Positions 10,010 to 19,175 of a DNA stretch of 64,000 bases are shown here, one piece after another. This DNA comes from Rhizobium sp. FKY42. Lineage in GTDB: Bacteria; Pseudomonadota; Alphaproteobacteria; Rhizobiales; Rhizobiaceae. Positions within the stretch are counted from its first letter, which is position 1. Each line of letters opens with the position of its first letter. The stretch lies in NCBI RefSeq assembly GCF_005222835.1, contig NZ_STGA01000029.1:806001-870000 (forward strand), given 5' to 3'. The position numbers and the translations under genes are program-made. The notes beneath the pieces were generated by a model. The model had not been told where the DNA came from, ran no database searches, and worked only from the letters and a program-made list of their open reading frames with translations.

Positions 10010-10305
10010 TGCCGAATCTCCTTCGCGAGCAGGTGATCTATGTTGATGCCGATGAGCTGCATGGTCTTGCGAAAAGCATCGGAAACCTTATCGATGACGA
10101 GGCTCTTGCTATCTTTCTCCCAAGCATTGGCCGCAGCCAGCAGGACCTGCACACATTGAACGCCGACACGTTCGACGCCGGATGCATCGATTGCGACATC
10201 CTTGCCCCGCAGGGAGGTCAATGTGCCGTGCAAATTGGACGCTTCGTTGAGGTCCAGAACCTTTGCCAGCTTGAGCGTCTCGGCCGAATTATTGTTGACT
10301 GCCAT
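10006..10305 (-). CDS. cheS: Small STAS-like chemotaxis accessory protein CheS/CheX
   Basis: 99 residues from ATG 10305 (MAVNNNSAETLKLAKVLDLN). A longer frame reaches 10389, but its N-terminal extension is Arg-rich and lies just past the receptor stop codon, and GAGG precedes the internal ATG. The core (LRGKDVAIDASGVERVGVQC) resembles a STAS domain. The second gene of the S. meliloti che operon, CheS, increases CheA affinity for CheY1 and speeds phosphate drainage; the role here is by position and size. In R. leguminosarum the equivalent position is called cheX. Confidence 0.8.
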   Translation of the reverse strand: MAVNNNSAETLKLAKVLDLNEASNLHGTLTSLRGKDVAIDASGVERVGVQCVQVLLAAANAWEKDSKSLVIDKVSDAFRKTMQLIGINIDHLLAKEIRQ

Positions 10306-10389
10306 TCCAGGACCCTCGTCTCTCGAAACTTCTTGCAAAGCGCGAAATCGCGCTGAAATCCAATTGCCCGGCCTGCGCCGGTCCCTCAC

Positions 10390-12009
10390 TCAACCCGTCA
10401 ACGCAACTGCCTGGGACGACAGGAACGCCATCATTCCACCAGAAGAAATCTCTGTCTCTTCGATCGTTACGTCCTTCGTCGGCGCAGTTTTTCTAGCTTC
10501 CCAGATGCGGCTCTTGTCCGAACTGCGTTCAATCCGAAACTCCCGCACTGTCCGACCCAGTTCCACAATAACCGTCTTGAGTTCATCGCCTTCCTGGCCC
10601 AAAACGCGCGCTCGCTCGGCACTGCGGGCCAGACGCTGATCCAGCACCTCGACATCAAGGCTCATCTTCTCCAGCGAGCGGACCTGTTCGTCTGTCGCAC
10701 GCGCAAGACCGGACACCGTTTCGTTGATGCTGGAAACCTGTTGCACAAGACCACCAATCGCATTCTGCGTCTGGTGGACCATCTTCACACCTGCCTCGAC
10801 CTGCGACTTGGTACCGCTGACGAGTTGCTTGATTTCCCGGGCCGCGTCAGCGGAGCGCTGTGCGAGAGCGCGAACTTCCTGAGCAACGACGGCGAAACCC
10901 CGGCCTGAATCCCCGGCGCGTGCCGCTTCTATTCCGGCATTCAGAGCAAGAAGGTTCGTCTGGAACGCAATCTCATCGATCACGCCGATGATTTGTCCAA
11001 TCTTTTCTGCCGACTGCTCGATATCGGACATGGCATTGATCGCCCGCCCGACAACCTCGCCACTTTCTTCGGCCGCGCGGCGGGCCTCGGATGTCGCCTT
11101 TTCCGCCACCGCCGACTCAGCAGCGCTGTCACGCACCCTCTGTGTCAGATGCGAGATATCCTGGAATGCAGCAGAAATCGCTTCAGCCTGCGCGTCAACC
11201 TCTGTCGCAATTTCGAGCGTCTGGCCAGCGATTGATCCGGCAAGCATTTCGGCCCGGAGCAGCTTGTCGGAGGCCAGTTTTAGCGAGGCGCACATGGCGT
11301 CCTGCGCCTGATCGAGCAATGAGGAAAGTTCGGCATAGACTTCCGGACGTTCGTCGCTAACCGGAACTGTCAGATCCTTATTGGCAAGTGCCGCCGCAAC
11401 TGGGCCGAACAGGTCGTTGGCCTGTGCCTGGTCACGTTCCCTTTGGGTTGCCAGAGCACGCTGGTGCTTCTGGCGGATTTCGTTGATCCGCAGCGACACC
11501 GCAATCTCGACATCGACCAGGACAAGGCGGATAACCGCCTGAATGGCGTCGGTCACTTCCTTCTCGCGCTTGCGAGCGGCAGGAAGCAAAGATCTGCCGC
11601 CGATCTGCTGAAGGAGACCGCCAATTAGAGCCTCCAGCATCACCGCATGACCGGCGATATGCCAGCGCGGATCAAGCCCCATCCGTCCCTCGGCGTCCGA
11701 GAGCACCTTCACCCGCTCCGCATAGAGTGCGTCGAAGCGTGCATCCGTCAGAACGCTCCAGTGGGAAGCCTGCAGGTCATGCAATCTTTCCAGCTGCAGA
11801 TCGCTCTCGAAATGACGCATCGCGTCCGGTGATGATTGCAGTCGATGCAGGAAATCGCGAAGGCCTTCCTTCAGGCATCCTTCCAGTGTCGGGCGGAACC
11901 GGCGCAAAAGCTCGCAGCTTTCTGCATCCAGGCCGGCAAAGGCAAGCCGTTCGCGCAGGCTGCCCGCCTGTGCCTTTCTTGCCTGGTCCGTTGCCGTTTC
12001 GTGAGCCAA
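10390..12009 (-). CDS. Cytoplasmic methyl-accepting receptor with globin-coupled sensor fold
   Basis: 539 residues, no membrane segments. Residues ~20-175 follow the globin-coupled sensor (protoglobin/HemAT) pattern, ending with GRMGLDPRWHIAGH; residues ~270-500 are the MCP signalling hairpin (IDEIAFQTNLLALNAGIEAA). It is the first gene of the che operon, the position of IcpA/orf1 in rhizobia. By alignment from memory to HemAT proteins (H-x-x-I-G-L), the heme-proximal His position is occupied by E107, so heme binding is doubtful. There is no NWETF-type CheR tether at the C-terminus. Likely an internal redox/energy or protein-partner sensor; the ligand is unknown. Confidence 0.9.
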   Translation of the reverse strand: MAHETATDQARKAQAGSLRERLAFAGLDAESCELLRRFRPTLEGCLKEGLRDFLHRLQSSPDAMRHFESDLQLERLHDLQASHWSVLTDARFDALYAERVKVLSDAEGRMGLDPRWHIAGHAVMLEALIGGLLQQIGGRSLLPAARKREKEVTDAIQAVIRLVLVDVEIAVSLRINEIRQKHQRALATQRERDQAQANDLFGPVAAALANKDLTVPVSDERPEVYAELSSLLDQAQDAMCASLKLASDKLLRAEMLAGSIAGQTLEIATEVDAQAEAISAAFQDISHLTQRVRDSAAESAVAEKATSEARRAAEESGEVVGRAINAMSDIEQSAEKIGQIIGVIDEIAFQTNLLALNAGIEAARAGDSGRGFAVVAQEVRALAQRSADAAREIKQLVSGTKSQVEAGVKMVHQTQNAIGGLVQQVSSINETVSGLARATDEQVRSLEKMSLDVEVLDQRLARSAERARVLGQEGDELKTVIVELGRTVREFRIERSSDKSRIWEARKTAPTKDVTIEETEISSGGMMAFLSSQAVALTG

Positions 12010-12862
12010 AGCCCGTCCCCAACACTGCTGTCCCTCGAGGATCAGCGAAAATCGTTACCGAACTCTCTGCATGCAGAGGTTAAAAACATTATCTGCCCCT
12101 CCTGAGGAGGAATGCAGGCTTCTGCGTTCCATCCGATCATTGATTTTCACGGGCGGCGAGCCGGGTAAGGCTCGCGGCTGCTGCCAGACGATCCTGATGC
12201 AAATCAATGCTTGATGAAAAGGATACCGGACCAAAACCGGTACGTCGGCGCGGCATCATGCCAGGAAGGAGCGGGCATAGGCCCATCACACTTCGCCTTG
12301 TAGAACTAGTTGTATGGTTAATTCCTTGCCTGAAGGTTAATAGCTTCGGGCCTTCAAAGCTTTTCCAAAGTGCTGAAATAGCCCACGCCACAAGGCTTTA
12401 GTGCCAAGTCGATGAAGAGGCGAAATAAAAACCGTTACGCCTTACCGAATATGATACTTTTCCGAGGTTCCTCGCGAGCACCGTGTAATGGGCTTTGCCG
12501 ACAATCACTGATCATCCCTCGGATTCGAGCCGCACTGATTTACATATATTGGGACAGTTTACTCGAATTTTAACTGATTAATTCATACAAATGCATAGCC
12601 GGGGCGGATGGGGCTGCGGGAGGAGGGCATGTCTTCGTAGAATCTCAATCTAGGCCTGATAGATCGGTCCTGGCGCAAAGGCTGCGCGCGCTGTCCAGCG
12701 CCGCACTTTTGACCAAGTTGGCGCGAGAGGGATATCGTTAACACACTCTTATGTGCACATTGTTGAGGTTTCAGTCAGGAAGCCTAGGTTTCCTTGTCTG
12801 GACCGCCATCCGTGTGTGACGCGCGCGACCGTGACCAAGATAACGCATTGCCAGGTACATTG
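12010..12862. other. Intergenic region between che operon and lpiA
   Basis: About 850 bases between two divergent operons. I see no convincing gene: short frames have no ribosome binding site or family resemblance. It contains two inverted repeats close to the che side (12065-12078 and 12098-12110) and a third, TACCGG-N7-CCGGTA, at 12224-12242. The promoters of both operons must lie here. The stretch 12530-12590 is AT-rich and is the best place for the lpiA promoter. Confidence 0.6.
12065..12110. promoter_or_regulatory. Two inverted repeats upstream of the che operon
   Basis: CTCTGCATGCAGAG (12065-12078) is a perfect 14-base palindrome, and CCTCC-TGA-GGAGG (12098-12110) is a 5-base-arm inverted repeat. 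They lie 56-101 bases upstream of the receptor start codon. Position suits an operator or activator site for the che operon; which regulator binds is not known. Confidence 0.35.
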
Positions 12863-15463
12863 ATGGATAGTCAGGACATACACGATCCCACCACTCCGCA
12901 AGGCAGCCGAGTAGCAGCCTTCTTTGCGCGTTTCCGGTTCTACCTGACCTGGCTGGCCATGCTCATCGTCTTTTCGATGATGGCCGTTGCTGTCTATAAA
13001 CTGACAAACGAAGTTCGCTATGACGAAGTCGTCGATGCGCTAACCGATACGACATGGACGGACATCGTGCTGGCGGTGATCTTCACGGCGCTGAGCTTCG
13101 TCTCACTGATCTATTACGATCTCAACGCGCTGGAATATATCGGCAGGAAGCTGCGTACTGCACCTGTCGCAGCGACCGCCTTCACCGCCTATGCGATCGG
13201 TAACACAGCTGGCTTCGGAGCGTTGAGCGGTGGCGCAATTCGCTTCAGATCCTACAGCAGGCTCGGACTGACACCGGAGGATGTGGCGCGGGTCATCGCT
13301 TTCGTGACGTTTGCATTCGGGCTGGGACTGCTGGCGGTCAGTTCGTTGACCGCATTGGTCACCGCACCTCGCCTGTCGGCAATTCTCGGCTTCGACCCTG
13401 TCTATGTCCGCGTGGGTGCCGTTGTTGTTCTTCTTATTCTCGCCTCACTTCTATTTGTCGGACGCAATGGTCGTCGTGTTCAGATCGCTGGCATAAGGCT
13501 TCGTCTGCCGGATACGCTGACATCTTCCCGACAGTTCCTGATCACCGCTTTCGATCTCGCCGTCTCCGCGTCTGCGCTCTACGTGTTGCTCCCCCCAACC
13601 AATATCGGGTGGCCTTCTTTCTTTGCGATCTATTCGACAGCAGTCGGTCTCGGCGTTCTCAGCCATGTTCCGGCAGGCCTCGGCGTGTTCGAGGCGGTCA
13701 TCATCGGAACACTCGGAGGCTCCATCAGCCTAGACCAGTTGCTGGGGAGTCTCGTCCTTTATCGAATGGTCTATCACGTTCTGCCCCTGACGATCGCAAT
13801 CGTGATGGTCGTCTTCTCGGAGGCGCGCGCACTTGCCAAGCACCCGATCGCGGGCGAAATCGGCAATGTGGCAGCACGCTTGTCCCCATCTCTTCTGTCG
13901 GCATTCGCCCTGCTTCTGGGCACGATGCTGATCTTCTCCAGCGTCACCCCTACCCCCGATTCGGATCTGGAATTCCTGAAGAGACTGGTTCCTCTGCCGA
14001 TGGTCGAGGCCGCGCACTTCATCTCCAGCTTGCTGGGACTCGCCCTCGTCATCACATCCCGTGGGCTTGCGCAACGCCTCGATGGCGCCTGGTGGGTCGC
14101 GCTGGTGGCGGGAACAATCGCCTTCCTGTTCTCCTTCATCCGAGCGCTGGCCTTGGGAGAAGCAACATTTCTGGCGATCTTCATCATCGCGATGCTTCTG
14201 AACGGAAAGCGTTTTACGCGGCCCGCATCACTGTTCAATCAGGTTCTGAGTACGCCCTGGATCGTGACGCTCGGCATCATTCTGGCCGGGGCGACGACAA
14301 TCCTTTTCTTCGTGTATCGCGATGTCGATTACAGCAACCAGCTATGGTGGCAGTTCGAATTCTTCGGCGAGGCGCCGCGTGGTCTGCGCGCGCTTCTCGG
14401 CGTCAGCATCCTTTCCGGCGCAATTGCAATCTTCAGCCTTCTGCGACCGGCATTCGATCGGCCGGACGCAGTGACGGTGGAGGAAGTCAGCAAAGCCGTT
14501 ACCATCGTCGAAGGACAGGACAGTGCCGATGCGAATCTCGTACGCATGGGCGACAAGCATGTGATGTTCTCCGAGAGCGGACGCAGCTTTATCATGTACG
14601 GCATCCAGGGTCGATCCTGGATTGCGCTGGGTGACCCCGTCGGAGACAAGGAAGAGACTGCCGAAATGATCTGGCGCTTTGTCGAACGCGCACGCGATGC
14701 GGGCGGTCGAGCTGTGCTGTACCAGGTCTCCCCTACGCTGCTTTCTTTTTGCGCCGATGCGGGTCTGCGCGCTTTCAAGCTTGGCGAGATGGCGCTCGTC
14801 AACATGGCGGCCTTTGATCTTAAGGGTGGGCGGCTTGCGGGCCTTCGGCAGGCTCTGAACAAGGGCAAGCGTGATGGCATGGACTTCTCGATTGTCGAGG
14901 TCGAGGGCGTGGCCGCGCTGATGCCAGAACTCAAGGCCGTCTCTGATTCCTGGCTGTCACATCATCAGACGCGAGAAAAGGGCTTCTCTCTTGGCGCGTT
15001 CGATGAAGACTATGTCTCCTCCATGCCGGTCGCAATCATCCGTATGAACGAGAAGATCATAGCCTTTGCAACTGTCTTTCTGACGCAAACGAAATCGGAA
15101 GCGAGCGTCGATCTCATGCGGTTCGCCCCCGAGGCGCCCCGAGGTGCCATGGACTTTTTGTTCGTGAGTTTGATCGAGCATCTGAAAAATGCCGAATATC
15201 AATGGTTCAACCTTGGCATGGCGCCGCTCTCGGGCATGTCGCGCCGGGAAGTCGCTCCAGTCTGGGACCGGATCGGCAGTACGCTATTTGAACACGGCGA
15301 ACGCTTCTACAACTTCAAGGGATTGAGAGCGTTCAAATCGAAATTTCATCCCCGCTGGGAGCCGCGCTATTTTGCCGTGGCCGGGGGAACCGGAGCCGTG
15401 CTGGCTCTGATGGACGTGACGCTGCTGATCAGCGGAGGAGTGCGAGGCGTGGTCGGAAAATGA
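12863..15463 (+). CDS. lpiA: Lysyl-phosphatidylglycerol synthase LpiA (MprF family)
   Basis: 866 residues from ATG 12863 (MDSQDIHDPTTPQGSR). A TTG 69 bases upstream would add 23 residues but is less likely. The N-terminal ~520 residues are a polytopic flippase-like part; the C-terminal ~300 are the DUF2156 aminoacyl-transferase domain (YGIQGRSWIALGDPVGDKEE; FKSKFHPRWEPRYFAV). MprF/LpiA transfers lysine from Lys-tRNA to phosphatidylglycerol, lowering surface charge; in rhizobia it is acid-induced. It overlaps acvB by four bases, so the two are translationally coupled. Confidence 0.95.
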   Translation: MDSQDIHDPTTPQGSRVAAFFARFRFYLTWLAMLIVFSMMAVAVYKLTNEVRYDEVVDALTDTTWTDIVLAVIFTALSFVSLIYYDLNALEYIGRKLRTAPVAATAFTAYAIGNTAGFGALSGGAIRFRSYSRLGLTPEDVARVIAFVTFAFGLGLLAVSSLTALVTAPRLSAILGFDPVYVRVGAVVVLLILASLLFVGRNGRRVQIAGIRLRLPDTLTSSRQFLITAFDLAVSASALYVLLPPTNIGWPSFFAIYSTAVGLGVLSHVPAGLGVFEAVIIGTLGGSISLDQLLGSLVLYRMVYHVLPLTIAIVMVVFSEARALAKHPIAGEIGNVAARLSPSLLSAFALLLGTMLIFSSVTPTPDSDLEFLKRLVPLPMVEAAHFISSLLGLALVITSRGLAQRLDGAWWVALVAGTIAFLFSFIRALALGEATFLAIFIIAMLLNGKRFTRPASLFNQVLSTPWIVTLGIILAGATTILFFVYRDVDYSNQLWWQFEFFGEAPRGLRALLGVSILSGAIAIFSLLRPAFDRPDAVTVEEVSKAVTIVEGQDSADANLVRMGDKHVMFSESGRSFIMYGIQGRSWIALGDPVGDKEETAEMIWRFVERARDAGGRAVLYQVSPTLLSFCADAGLRAFKLGEMALVNMAAFDLKGGRLAGLRQALNKGKRDGMDFSIVEVEGVAALMPELKAVSDSWLSHHQTREKGFSLGAFDEDYVSSMPVAIIRMNEKIIAFATVFLTQTKSEASVDLMRFAPEAPRGAMDFLFVSLIEHLKNAEYQWFNLGMAPLSGMSRREVAPVWDRIGSTLFEHGERFYNFKGLRAFKSKFHPRWEPRYFAVAGGTGAVLALMDVTLLISGGVRGVVGK

Positions 15464-16833
15464 GATCTATCCTGAAGACAGTCGCCATAGGCGCTTTGCT
15501 TCTGGCGCAAGGCATCACTGTTCCTGCGATGGCGCAACGGGTCGAGGCCAAGTTCGATACCGGCATGATTCCCTTCCCTCACATCCTGATGCCCCAGGGA
15601 GAGGTGAAGGCGAGCGTCTTTCTGCTGTCGGACGATAATGGCTGGAATGCCGATGAGGACAAGCAGGCAGAGGCCTTGATCGAAAAGGGTGCCGTTGTCA
15701 TCGGGGTCGATCTTCCGACCTACATCACGTCCCTGGGCAAGGATCCAGACGACTGTATTTATACGATTTCCGACATCGAGTCGCTTGCGCAGCAGGTCCA
15801 GCGATCGCTCGGTAACGGCAGTTACAAGACACCGATCATTGCCGGGATCGGCGCCGGTGCGACCTATGTGTTGGGGATGATGTCACAGACTCCTCCCGCT
15901 ACGATCGGCGAGGCCGTTGCCGTCGATCCGGGTGCTGCGATTGCGCTTCCCAAGGTTCTCTGCACTCCGGCAGAAAAGAAGACAGTTGCAGGCGGCATTC
16001 AATATGGGCTGTCGGACGGAGCCCTGCCGGCGCCGACCAGCATATTCCTGACGAGATCGGCGACCGCAGATGGGACGGCCCATGCCCAGGCCCTGAAGAA
16101 GGAGCAGCCCGACATCGATCTTGAACAATCTGACCGATCTGCACAGGAGACGCTGATCCAGGCGCTTTCCGACCGGATCGATGCAGCGAGCCAGGATAAT
16201 TCTCCGCTCGGATTACCGCTGACGATCCTCGATACGAAGCCGACAATCAATACGATGGCAATCATCATTTCCGGCGACGGTGGCTGGCGCGATATCGATG
16301 CGGATCTTGGCGACGCTCTGCAGGAAGATGGGATCCCGGTCGTAGGGCTGGACGCTTTACGCTACTTCTGGAGCAAGAAGGACGCGGTCTCGACAGCAGC
16401 GGACCTTAGCCGGGTCATTCGCGCCTACCGCAAGCAGTGGGGCGTTCAGAACGTTCTCTTGATTGGGTATTCCTTCGGGGCGGACCTTCTGCCTTCGACC
16501 TATAACCAGCTTCCGGAAGCCGACCGCAGCCGGGTGGCCATGCTGAGCCTGCTTGCTCTCTCGAATTCCGCAACATTCGAAATCTCCGTTACCGGCTGGC
16601 TTGGCGGATCCGGCAGCGGCGACGGTGGCGATCCGACCGTGGATCTGCAAAAGATCGATCCCAAGAAGGTTCAATGCGTCTACGGTACGGAAGATGATGA
16701 AGATGCCTGCAAGGCTCTTGCTCCGCGCGGCATTGAAACCATTGGCATTGCAGGCGGTCATCACTTCGACGAGGATTACGACGCCCTCGCCAAGAAGATC
16801 GTGGCATCCCTCAAGAAACGCATCAATTCATGA
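15460..16833 (+). CDS. acvB: AcvB/VirJ-type periplasmic lysyl-PG hydrolase
   Basis: 457 residues with a signal peptide (~1-25, ending AMA-QR). Two alpha/beta-hydrolase-like halves: residues ~40-230 (GIGAGATYVLG) and the VirJ-like half from ~265 (ISGDGGWRDIDADLGDAL). The second half has a GYSFG nucleophile motif (S338) and a distal GGHHFD (H434/H435). In Agrobacterium, AcvB is needed for virulence and hydrolyses the lysyl-PG made by LpiA, balancing the lipid; operon position here fits that role. Start ATGA overlaps the lpiA stop. Confidence 0.93.
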   Translation: MRSILKTVAIGALLLAQGITVPAMAQRVEAKFDTGMIPFPHILMPQGEVKASVFLLSDDNGWNADEDKQAEALIEKGAVVIGVDLPTYITSLGKDPDDCIYTISDIESLAQQVQRSLGNGSYKTPIIAGIGAGATYVLGMMSQTPPATIGEAVAVDPGAAIALPKVLCTPAEKKTVAGGIQYGLSDGALPAPTSIFLTRSATADGTAHAQALKKEQPDIDLEQSDRSAQETLIQALSDRIDAASQDNSPLGLPLTILDTKPTINTMAIIISGDGGWRDIDADLGDALQEDGIPVVGLDALRYFWSKKDAVSTAADLSRVIRAYRKQWGVQNVLLIGYSFGADLLPSTYNQLPEADRSRVAMLSLLALSNSATFEISVTGWLGGSGSGDGGDPTVDLQKIDPKKVQCVYGTEDDEDACKALAPRGIETIGIAGGHHFDEDYDALAKKIVASLKKRINS

Positions 16834-16861
16834 TGAGAACGCATCTTCCCCGCTGATTTTC

Positions 16862-16875
16862 ATGCCGCGCGGCAT
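16862..16875 (+). terminator. Weak palindrome after acvB
   Basis: ATGCCGCGCGGCAT is a perfect 14-base palindrome 28 bases past the acvB stop, followed by only TT. It could be a weak terminator or end-processing hairpin. Confidence 0.3.
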
Positions 16876-16975
16876 TTAACACTTGCCTTGCGGCAGAAAA
16901 TCTTATGTAGCCAATCGTCAAGAGTGATTAGGCGCGCACGCCGGGGGGCAGGTGCGCGATAAGGGACAAAGCGTC

Positions 16976-17608
16976 ATGGAAATTTTTACCGCCGCTGGCC
17001 TGGCCGCCTTATTCCAGGTCATCGCGATTGATCTCGTGCTTGCGGGCGACAATGCCATCGTCATCGGGCTGGCGGCTGCAGGACTTCCGGCCCATCAGCG
17101 CAACAAGGCCATTCTGGTCGGCATCATCGCAGCGACCGTGTTGCGTATCGGCTTCGCAACCATCACAGCCTACCTTCTGGGGATCGTCGGGCTTCAACTT
17201 TTGGGCGGCCTGCTGCTCGCCTGGGTTTGCTGGAAAATGTGGGTTGAGTTGCGATCTGCCGATCACAACGCCGAAGAAGCAATGACGGATGCGGATGCCG
17301 AGAAGACCAAGGTCGACAAGACCTTCGCGCAGGCAGCGACCCAGATCGTCATCGCCGATGTTTCCATGTCGCTGGACAACGTGCTTGCAGTTGCAGGCGC
17401 GGCGCAGGACCACACCACCGTTCTAATCATCGGCCTGGTGGTTTCCATTGCTCTCATGGGTCTGGCGGCAAATCTGGTCGCTCGCATTCTCCACCGCTAT
17501 CGCTGGATCGCCTATCTCGGCCTCGCCGTCATTGTCTATGTCACGGCAAACATGATCTATCATGGCAGCGTCGAAGTGTGGCCCTACATCCAGCAGTGGC
17601 TTGCCTGA
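16976..17608 (+). CDS. TerC family integral membrane protein
   Basis: 210 residues from ATG 16976, with AAGGGA about nine bases upstream; a GTG at 16952 lies in frame but lacks support. About six or seven membrane helices. Both family signature acidic/amide motifs are visible: LAGDNAIVIGLAAAGLP in the first helix pair and DVSMSLDNVLAVAG in the second half. TerC/Alx-type proteins are linked to manganese export or protein metalation. It is monocistronic, with a hairpin right after the stop. I looked for but could not recognise the yybP-ykoY riboswitch that often precedes this family. Confidence 0.9.
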   Translation: MEIFTAAGLAALFQVIAIDLVLAGDNAIVIGLAAAGLPAHQRNKAILVGIIAATVLRIGFATITAYLLGIVGLQLLGGLLLAWVCWKMWVELRSADHNAEEAMTDADAEKTKVDKTFAQAATQIVIADVSMSLDNVLAVAGAAQDHTTVLIIGLVVSIALMGLAANLVARILHRYRWIAYLGLAVIVYVTANMIYHGSVEVWPYIQQWLA

Positions 17609-17622
17609 CCAACCTTGAAAGC

Positions 17623-17642
17623 GGGGAGCTCTGCGGCTCCCC
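17623..17642 (+). terminator. Stem-loop after the TerC gene
   Basis: GGGGAGC - six-base loop - GCTCCCC, a perfect 7-bp stem, 15 bases past the stop. No T-run follows, and the hairpin ends 12 bases before the next start codon, so it may instead influence translation of the following flavoprotein gene. Confidence 0.5.
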
Positions 17643-17654
17643 TCCGGGATGAGA

Positions 17655-18881
17655 ATGTCAGAAACCGCGCGGCGAAGCGACGTCATCATCGTAGGCGGTG
17701 GGCCGGCAGGCCTCATGGCTGCAGAGGTGCTGTGTCAAGAGGGCATCAGTGTTTCAGTCTACGATTCCATGCCGACATTTGCGCGCAAATTCCTGTTGGC
17801 AGGAAAATCCGGTCTCAACATAACGCATTCCGAGGACTACACCGTCTTCCGACAGCGCTTCGGAACATCAACTGAACGCCTTTCAGCGGCACTCGATGCA
17901 TTCACGCCCACAGATCTGCGAGCGTGGTGCGACGGCCTGGGAACGAAGACTTTTGTTGGAAGCTCGGGCCGGGTCTTTCCGCTTGCGATGAAAGCCTCGC
18001 CTTTGCTCAGATCGTGGCTCGGACGCTTACAGATGCAGGGCGTTCGCTTCCACAGCCGGCACAGATTGATATCACTTGATGGGCGGACTGCGGTCTTCGA
18101 TACGCCCAATGGTGAACTGGGGGCGTCCGGCCGCGCAATGCTTCTTGCTATGGGTGGTGCAAGCTGGCCGCGGCTTGGATCAGATGCGGCCTGGGTGCCC
18201 ATGCTTGCCTCGCTGGGCGTTGAGATCTCGAAACTGCACCCGGCCAATTGCGGCTTCGACGTGGCGTTCTCCGATTATTTCCTGTCGAAATTCGCAGGAG
18301 AGCCGCTCAAATCCGTCAGCGTCACATCCCGCGCAGGCACGACGCAAGGTGAATTCGTGATTTCGCGCCATGGCGTGGAAGGCAGCCTTGTCTACGCCCA
18401 TGCTCAGGCGCTGCGAGACGACCTCTTGTCTACCGGTTGCGCGGCACTGGTTGTGGATCTCGCACCTGGCCGTAGTGAGGCGCAACTGACCAAAGCCCTG
18501 GAGAGACAACCGACGACGCAGAGCCTTTCAAACCGCCTCAGGAAGGCGGCGGGATTGTCTCCGGTAAAGATCTCTTTGTTAAGAGAGTGCGCGCCCGCCG
18601 ATGCCTTCTCCAACGCTGCGTCGTTGTCCCGGCAGATCAAAAGCCTGCATGTTCCGCTTTTGCGGCCACGCCCGATCGAAGAGGCGATTTCTTCGGCAGG
18701 CGGGATCTCGTGGGCGGAGTTGGATGAGAATTTCATGCTGGCGAAACAGCCGGGCCTGTTTGCCGCTGGCGAGATGATCGACTGGGAGGCACCGACTGGC
18801 GGCTATCTTCTAACGGCCTGTCTGGCGACGGGCAAAGCGGCGGCGAACGGAATTCTGGCTCATTTGCACGTCCACACCTGA
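17655..18881 (+). CDS. FAD-dependent oxidoreductase of the HI0933/YhiN flavoprotein family
   Basis: 408 residues from ATG 17655, preceded by GGGATGAG; an ATG six bases upstream has no Shine-Dalgarno. FAD-binding Rossmann motif at the N-terminus (IIVGGGPAGLMAAEVL). A family-typical GKSGLNITHSED segment follows at ~50-65, and the C-terminal FAD-contacting region is GLFAAGEMIDWEAPTGGYLL. No substrate is established for this family (BaiN/HI0933-like). Nothing in the context defines its role. Confidence 0.88.
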   Translation: MSETARRSDVIIVGGGPAGLMAAEVLCQEGISVSVYDSMPTFARKFLLAGKSGLNITHSEDYTVFRQRFGTSTERLSAALDAFTPTDLRAWCDGLGTKTFVGSSGRVFPLAMKASPLLRSWLGRLQMQGVRFHSRHRLISLDGRTAVFDTPNGELGASGRAMLLAMGGASWPRLGSDAAWVPMLASLGVEISKLHPANCGFDVAFSDYFLSKFAGEPLKSVSVTSRAGTTQGEFVISRHGVEGSLVYAHAQALRDDLLSTGCAALVVDLAPGRSEAQLTKALERQPTTQSLSNRLRKAAGLSPVKISLLRECAPADAFSNAASLSRQIKSLHVPLLRPRPIEEAISSAGGISWAELDENFMLAKQPGLFAAGEMIDWEAPTGGYLLTACLATGKAAANGILAHLHVHT

Positions 18882-18909
18882 TCTCTAACGCCGGTCACAT
18901 CCGTCTGAA

Positions 18910-19101
18910 TTATTGCCACAACCAGATTGCCAGAACAAACGGGACGACTTCGCTTGCCAACGCGGCAATCGTCAACAGGAACAGTCCGATGTTGGAAAGC
19001 CGTCGTTTGCGTTGCTGCGCGGGTGTTTCCTCGTCAGGCAGCGGCTCCACGTGGCCGGGTGGATAAATCTCCACTTTTCCCCGTTCATCGTCCACCTGCA
19101 T
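18910..19101 (-). CDS. Small single-pass membrane protein, unknown function
   Basis: 63 residues: a hydrophilic N-terminal half with PPGHVEPLPDEETP, a basic stretch (QQRKRR), then about 30 hydrophobic residues (IGLFLLTIAALASEVVPFVL) ending WLWQ. Basic-before-hydrophobic order suggests the N-terminus faces the cytoplasm. It is co-directional with the next minus-strand gene, 74 bases away. Coding status is supported by the membrane pattern, not by a recognised family. Confidence 0.6.
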   Translation of the reverse strand: MQVDDERGKVEIYPPGHVEPLPDEETPAQQRKRRLSNIGLFLLTIAALASEVVPFVLAIWLWQ

Positions 19102-19175
19102 TCTCCAACCGCCGAATATATCCGCTACGTATCATGCCAGATCCGACAGAACAACGAAGCGCGACGGGCATCGGG

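Noticed and set aside
16834..16975. yybP-ykoY manganese riboswitch upstream of the TerC gene
   Set aside because: I looked for its conserved core because the family often carries it, but could not recognise it in the 140-base leader.
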